From positions 70,598,099-70,662,098 of the forward strand of contig NW_022098069.1 in NCBI RefSeq assembly GCF_002288925.2: a stretch of DNA of 64,000 nucleotides, in the 5' to 3' direction. The notes under the pieces are model-generated. The model was not told where the DNA came from, ran no database searches, and saw only the letters and a list, made by a program, of their open reading frames with translations. Of this stretch, positions 59,892-64,000 are shown in pieces. A program made the translations under genes and the position numbers. The DNA is from Delphinapterus leucas (Eukaryota > Chordata > Mammalia > Artiodactyla > Monodontidae). How positions within the stretch are numbered: the first letter of the stretch is position 1; the number at the start of each line of letters is the position of its first letter.

Positions 59892-60105
59892 GGAATTTTC
59901 CCTTCTTCAGTCTTTTCATTCTGTCCAGACCTCCAATGGATTGGACGATGCTCACCCACTTTTGGGAGGGCCATCTGCTTTACTCTGTCAACTGATTCAA
60001 ATGCTAATCTCTTCTGGAAACGTCCCCACAGACACATTCAGAAATCATGTTTTACCAAATATCTGGGCGCCCTGCCACCCAGGCAAGTTGACATATAAAG
60101 CTAAC
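59653..60105 (-). repeat. ERVL-class (MLT2-like) LTR
   Basis: Antisense copy of the LTR seen at 48,648. It opens with 'ttagtcaggtttctccagag' and closes near 'cacccaggcaagttgacata'. A (GAGC)n(GA)n microsatellite occupies 59,824-59,892 within the LTR. Confidence 0.65.
59824..59892. repeat. (GAGC)n(GA)n microsatellite
   Basis: Compound purine-rich tract: gagcgagcgagcga followed by about 20 GA units with one gcga interruption. Confidence 0.95.
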
Positions 60106-60187
60106 TATTATGTACTAGCATTTCAAAAAGTCAGACTCCAGAGTTTTCAAATCCGAAGTACTTATTGTGTTTTAAAAAAACTTTATG

Positions 60188-60402
60188 GGGCTTCCCTGGT
60201 GGCGCAGTGGTTGAGAGTCAGCCTGCCGATTCAGGGGACACGGGTTTGTGCCCTGGTCCAGGAGGATCCCACATGCCGCGGAGCGGCTGGGCCCGTGAGC
60301 CTTGGCCGCTGAGCCTGCGCGTCCGGAGCCTGTGCTCCGCAACGGGAGAGGCAAAAGAAGGGAAAGGCCTGGGTACCGAAAAAAAAAAAAAAAAAAAAAA
60401 AA
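60188..60402 (+). repeat. Young CHR SINE
   Basis: Sense copy: head ggcttccctggtggcgcagt, GC-rich body, A24 tail (60379-60402). The last 30 bases before the tail (gaggcaaaagaagggaaagg) differ strongly from the usual 'gccacaacagtgagaggcc' at that position, while the rest is well preserved. The duplication is not clear. Confidence 0.93.
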
Positions 60403-60654
60403 TCTAAGAACAGAGGATTTATATATGAATGAAAATTAAAAGAAACTTTATGATTTTTATGACACTTCATTATTTCAACATTTGGGTTATGTCTAACTCA
60501 ATCATGTTTTTATAGCAATGAATATTTAATGAATTTCTCTTATATGCATACTTCTATTATTTAATTTTATTTAAGTCATTTTCCTCTGGTAAGTTAAATA
60601 TGATTTATACTTGGTAAATTTAAGAATGCTAGTAAGAATGTGGGAAGTTGTATC

Positions 60655-60885
60655 TCACTGTGGTTAAAAGTGCAGCTCCCCTAGAATGTCTGAATGTAGA
60701 ATGTCTGAATTTGAGCCTCAGCTCCAGTACTTCCTAGCTGTGTGCTACTGTATGAACCAGCGTACTCCCCAGTCTTCAGTATCCTCATCTACACAATAGA
60801 GATTACAATGGTATCTACTTCTTAAGATTAATGTGAGGAGTAAATAAATCTATGTACAACACTGAACATGTTCAGTGACATTATA
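60655..60885 (+). repeat. MIR SINE
   Basis: Sense order: 'gtggttaaaagtgcagctcc', 'tgagcctcagctccagtact', 'tagctgtgtgctactgta', 'tcctcatctacacaatagag' and 'taatgtgaggagtaaataaa'. It contains a small internal duplication of gaatgtctgaa at about 60,682-60,708. Confidence 0.78.
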
Positions 60886-61138
60886 CAAAAATAAACTTCC
60901 TTACCAAACAAAACTTTGATAGGCTTTTAATTTTCACCTATGTTATTTAGTCATTCTCTGGATTATGTTAAGTTTTCATCAGCAGTACTTTTTAATCAGG
61001 AGTGTTTAATCAGAATTACCTAGAAACCTTTTTATTTTTTCCCAAAATATACATGCCTTAATGCATGACAATCCTGAAGAATGGGATACAGGCGTGCACG
61101 TCTTGACAAAATTACAGAACTGATTCTTAGGGGAACCA

Positions 61139-61327
61139 CTTAGGATCCAAGCTGGGTGGACAAGAGTTCAAAATAAAGGATATGTTTTGTTGTTATACTA
61201 TACACCTGAGCATCATGGAAGTGTTATTTCTCATTCTCTAAAAATGAGTCTTTTGATTCTCCTAACCATCCCTAGAGAGATATTTTTGGCAGATAAGGCC
61301 TAGAAAATTGAACACTTGTAGGTCACT
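61139..61327 (+). repeat. Unclassified ~200-bp repeat, copy B
   Basis: Second copy of the block at 59,364-59,560, same orientation, clearly diverged. Sequence to its left (about 61,000-61,080) differs from that left of copy A and has a faint MER5-like look. Confidence 0.75.
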
Positions 61328-61331
61328 TAAA

Positions 61332-61573
61332 GTTAGATTCATTTATAGTTAATTTACAACTGAAACTTAAAAAATATATTTACCATTTCCAAATTGATAA
61401 TAACTACTTCTGATTTATTTAGGTATGATAACATGCAACATTAAAAATATATATAGTTGAACGGGCAATGGTCAATAGTTCCCTACTATTTCTAATACAA
61501 ATAGAGTTTTATCAACACATTTATTTCAGACTTAGGTTTCACTTTAGGGAAATGCCTGGGGCCTGGTGAGTGT

Positions 61574-61613
<40 letters not shown>

Positions 61614-62310
61614 AAAGTGACTGCCAGAGCAATGAGTGGTTTTTGAAGTGGGTACATCTGAAGTCAAGGATATTCTCCAGTTAATATCTCTGACTCTTAA
61701 TAACCAAATAATTTAAGATACATTTGCCTTATTCAATGCATCCCTTGAAAGTAGGCTCACGTCCTGCTGGAATCCGTTTTTACTCTGAAGTGTAGTTTGT
61801 ACTTTGATGCAATTTCACCTGTAAATTTCAGAAACCCCTTGAAGATATAGAATGGAGTACAAAGGCCAGCAAATCCATATTCAATAAGAAGTAAAATGAA
61901 GTTGTACATCTTTTCATTTTGAAGACATATTTCATTTTTTAATTTATTTTGAAGTATTTTTACCATTCAGGAAAATATAGAAAACGTGGCTTACAGCGAG
62001 ATAGTTCAGCATTCAGGAAGACCTTGCGTCCCTAACTTTCCTAGACCCAGATGGAAGGGGTGACAAGATGAAGCCTGGTCTCCCTTGCACCAAAAGAGAG
62101 GCTAAGGAGGACTGCATTACTCTTCAGCAACATGTGTTTCTGGGTCCCTTTGTGTCTATATTTATTTTACTCCAAAAGCCCCTTTGGATTCAATGTCATC
62201 TTGATAGTTCACAAATGAAAGTTCTGAAGCCCCACTAGATGTAGATTCCCAATTTGGCTGAAAGAGCCATATCATCAGGAACTGGGACTTTTTTTTCTCC
62301 ACTATTTTAT
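61332..62310. other. Unique DNA with (GA)n at 61573-61611
   Basis: A (GA)n tract at 61573-61611; otherwise nothing was recognised. Confidence 0.5.
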
Positions 62311-62315
62311 CTGCA

Positions 62316-62380
62316 AAACTTAGCGGAGTGCTTGACACACCATAGGCACAGTGTAAATATTAATCAGATAAATGAATATA
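62316..62380 (+). repeat. L2 or MIR 3'-end fragment
   Basis: 'gagtgcttgacacaccatag' then 'gtgtaaatattaatcag' is the tail shared by L2 and MIR. Short. Confidence 0.45.
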
Positions 62381-62384
62381 TGAG

Positions 62385-62715
62385 AAGTCTGAAGTGAAAG
62401 TTCTCTTCCTTTAGCAGCAAAATATAAGTTATGTATCTTGTGGATTTACACATGACTTCCCCCATGCCAATTGTATGAGAAACAGCATTTCTGGGGAACA
62501 ATGAATATTTCTGTCATTTTTCTATTCTAAGGACCTCATTGGAAAGGAAAAACAGAGACCTGGCTTTTCTCTTTCCCCTTTTATACCTTTAATTACAAAT
62601 TTTTACTTAGCTAGTAAAAGGTATATATTAAGGACTAAAATGAAGTCCTTTGCATATTACGTAAATTAGGTCTTTATCAAAATTTTGAGGTGGGCATTAA
62701 AATGTATATGTATTA
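62385..62715. other. Unique DNA
   Basis: Nothing was recognised. Confidence 0.5.
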
Positions 62716-62719
62716 TACA

Positions 62720-63800
62720 TCGTACCAATGTTTTCTTAGGTCAGTCTCCCAAGGCAATAGAAATAAAAACAAAAATAAACAACTGGGACCTAATCAAACT
62801 TACAAGCTTTTGCACAGCAAAGGAAACTATAAACAAAATGAAAAGACAACCTATGGAATGGGAGAAAATATTTGCAAATGATGTGGTCAACAAGGGCTTA
62901 ATTCCCAATATAGACAAGTAGCTCATACAACTTAATAACAAAAAACAAACAACCCAATCAAAAATGGGCAGAAGACCTAAACAGACTTTTCTCTAAGAAG
63001 ATATACAGATGGTCAACAGGCACATGAAAATATGCTCAATATCACTAATTATTAGAGAAATGCAAATCAAAACTACAATGAGGTATTACCTCACACAGGT
63101 CAGAATGGCCATCATTGAAAAGTCTACAAATAACAAATGCTGGAGAGAGTGTGGAGAAAAGGGAACCCTCCTACACTGTTGGTGGGAATGTAAGTTGGTA
63201 CAGCCACTGTGGAAAACAGTATGGAGGTTCCTTAAAAAACTAAAAATACAGTTGCCATATGATCCTGAAATTCCACTCCTGGGTATATATCTGGAGAAAA
63301 CTCTAATTCGGAAAGATACATGCATCTCAATGTTTATAGAAGCACTATTTACAGTAGCCAAGACATGGACACAACCTAAATGTCTATCAACAGGTGAATG
63401 GGTAAAGAAGACATGGTAACATATATACAATGGAACATTACTCAGCCATAAAAAAGAGTGAAATAATGCCACCTGCAGCAACATGGATGGACCTAGAGAT
63501 TATCGTACTAAATGAAGTAAGCCAGACAGAGAAAGACAAATACCATATGATATCACTTATATGTGGAATCTAAAGTATGACACAAATGCACTTATTTATG
63601 AAAGAGAAATAGACTCACAGATACAGAAAACAAACTTATGGTTACCAAAGGGGAAAGGGGGGTGGGGGAGGGAAAAATTAGGAGTTTGGAATTAGCAGAT
63701 ACAAACTACTATATATAAAATAAACAACAAAGTCCTATTGTATAGCACAGGGAACTATATTCAATATTCTGTAATAAACGATAACAGAACAGAAAAACCT
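62720..63800 (+). mobile_element. 5'-truncated L1, sense
   Basis: Starts inside ORF2 (coding from about 62,727), runs through the C-terminus and a 3' UTR ending 'ctgtaataaacgataa' near 63,783. It is a different subfamily from the copies at 13.5 and 55.4 kb, as shown by its distinct 3' UTR ('caaagtcctattgtatagca'). No clear target-site duplication, and no A-tail beyond an A-rich stretch at about 63,783-63,798. Confidence 0.88.
62727..63500 (+). pseudogene. L1 ORF2 C-terminal fragment
   Basis: Reading begins with [19 protein letters not shown] and stays open to a TAG at 62,919-62,921. It resumes for 63,009-63,419 with the cysteine motif [18 protein letters not shown] (Cx3Cx7Hx4C), and ends at a premature TAA. 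Translated similarity continues about 80 bp further. Endonuclease and RT parts are absent. Confidence 0.88.
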
Positions 63801-63804
63801 GTGT

Positions 63805-63905
63805 ATGTATTATCAAGGTGAGAAGCCTAAAGCTCAGAGCTCAAAGAGTTTAAGTAAGTTCTCCATTTGGCACCTCTTACATGGCAGAGTTGAGGTCAGG
63901 ACTCA
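63805..63905 (-). repeat. MIR fragment
   Basis: 'aggtgagaagcctaaagctc', 'gagtttaagtaagttctcc' and 'catggcagagttgaggtcag' follow an antisense MIR core. The L1 ends just before it. Confidence 0.55.
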
Positions 63906-64000
63906 GGAAGGAATAACTGTACAGCACATCATAACTCACGATGTCATGTTTCTTTGGAAGGTATTCCTTTGGTCACTGTTCACCAAGCACATAGCCATTT

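Noticed and set aside
42997..61611. CRISPR-like arrays or satellite DNA
   Set aside because: The repeated tracts ((GA)n, (AC)n, (TA)n) are simple microsatellites without spacers or higher-order units.

Overview
The window is nuclear DNA from a mammal, almost certainly a cetacean. It is AT-rich and I found no protein-coding exon, promoter, CpG island, tRNA or rRNA gene that I can support. The lineage call rests on repeated copies of the tRNA-derived CHR SINE (head ggcttccctggtggcgcagtgg on its sense strand). These include young copies whose body, with its 'gcggctgggcccgtgagcc' block, is the form I know from whales and dolphins. Laurasiatherian-type L1 copies and old mammalian repeats (MIR, L2, MaLR/MLT1 LTRs, ERVL remnants, MER20, Tigger) surround them. 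The region is either intergenic or the inside of a very large intron; the sequence alone does not say which.

Layout. 1-11 kb: mostly unique AT-rich DNA with several CHR SINEs, remnants of retroviral LTRs (1.2-3.7 kb), MaLR LTR pieces and a 160-bp palindromic element flanked by TTAA. 11-20 kb: an old L1/HAL1-like element interrupted by a three-step nest, namely a CHR SINE at 12.75 kb, a second CHR SINE at 13.19 kb, and a 5.6-kb L1 (13,554-19,188, minus strand) that landed in the tail of the second SINE. Target-site duplications for all three events can be read. This L1 keeps its 5' end, a 5' UTR with a YY1-type site, ORF1 and ORF2, all broken. 20-26 kb: SINEs, a decayed ERVL internal region with integrase-like coding sequence, L2/MIR, and an MLT1 LTR. 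26-38 kb: L2, MIR, SINE, an MLT2-like LTR, a Tigger deletion derivative, MER20 and old LTR fragments. 38-48 kb: mostly unique DNA with two small recent tandem duplications, an unusual tailless SINE, a SINE whose tail became a long polypyrimidine tract, and a repeat-poor block near 46.2 kb holding a 12-bp-arm hairpin on an octamer motif. 48-64 kb: an ERVL LTR/internal remnant, a head-only SINE, a second Tigger copy with a recognisable transposase C-terminus, a 5'-truncated L1 (55.4-56.7 kb), an unexplained ~200-bp sequence present twice 1.8 kb apart, another MLT2-like LTR and a 3' L1 fragment (62.7-63.8 kb).

Nothing here works as a gene system. What can be read is a history of transposition. 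The order of events can be inferred from nesting, duplicated target sites and decay. I found no convincing novel biological system. The points most worth checking are the tailless and head-only SINEs, the TTAA palindromic element, the Tigger pair, the duplicated ~200-bp block and the octamer hairpin near 46.2 kb.
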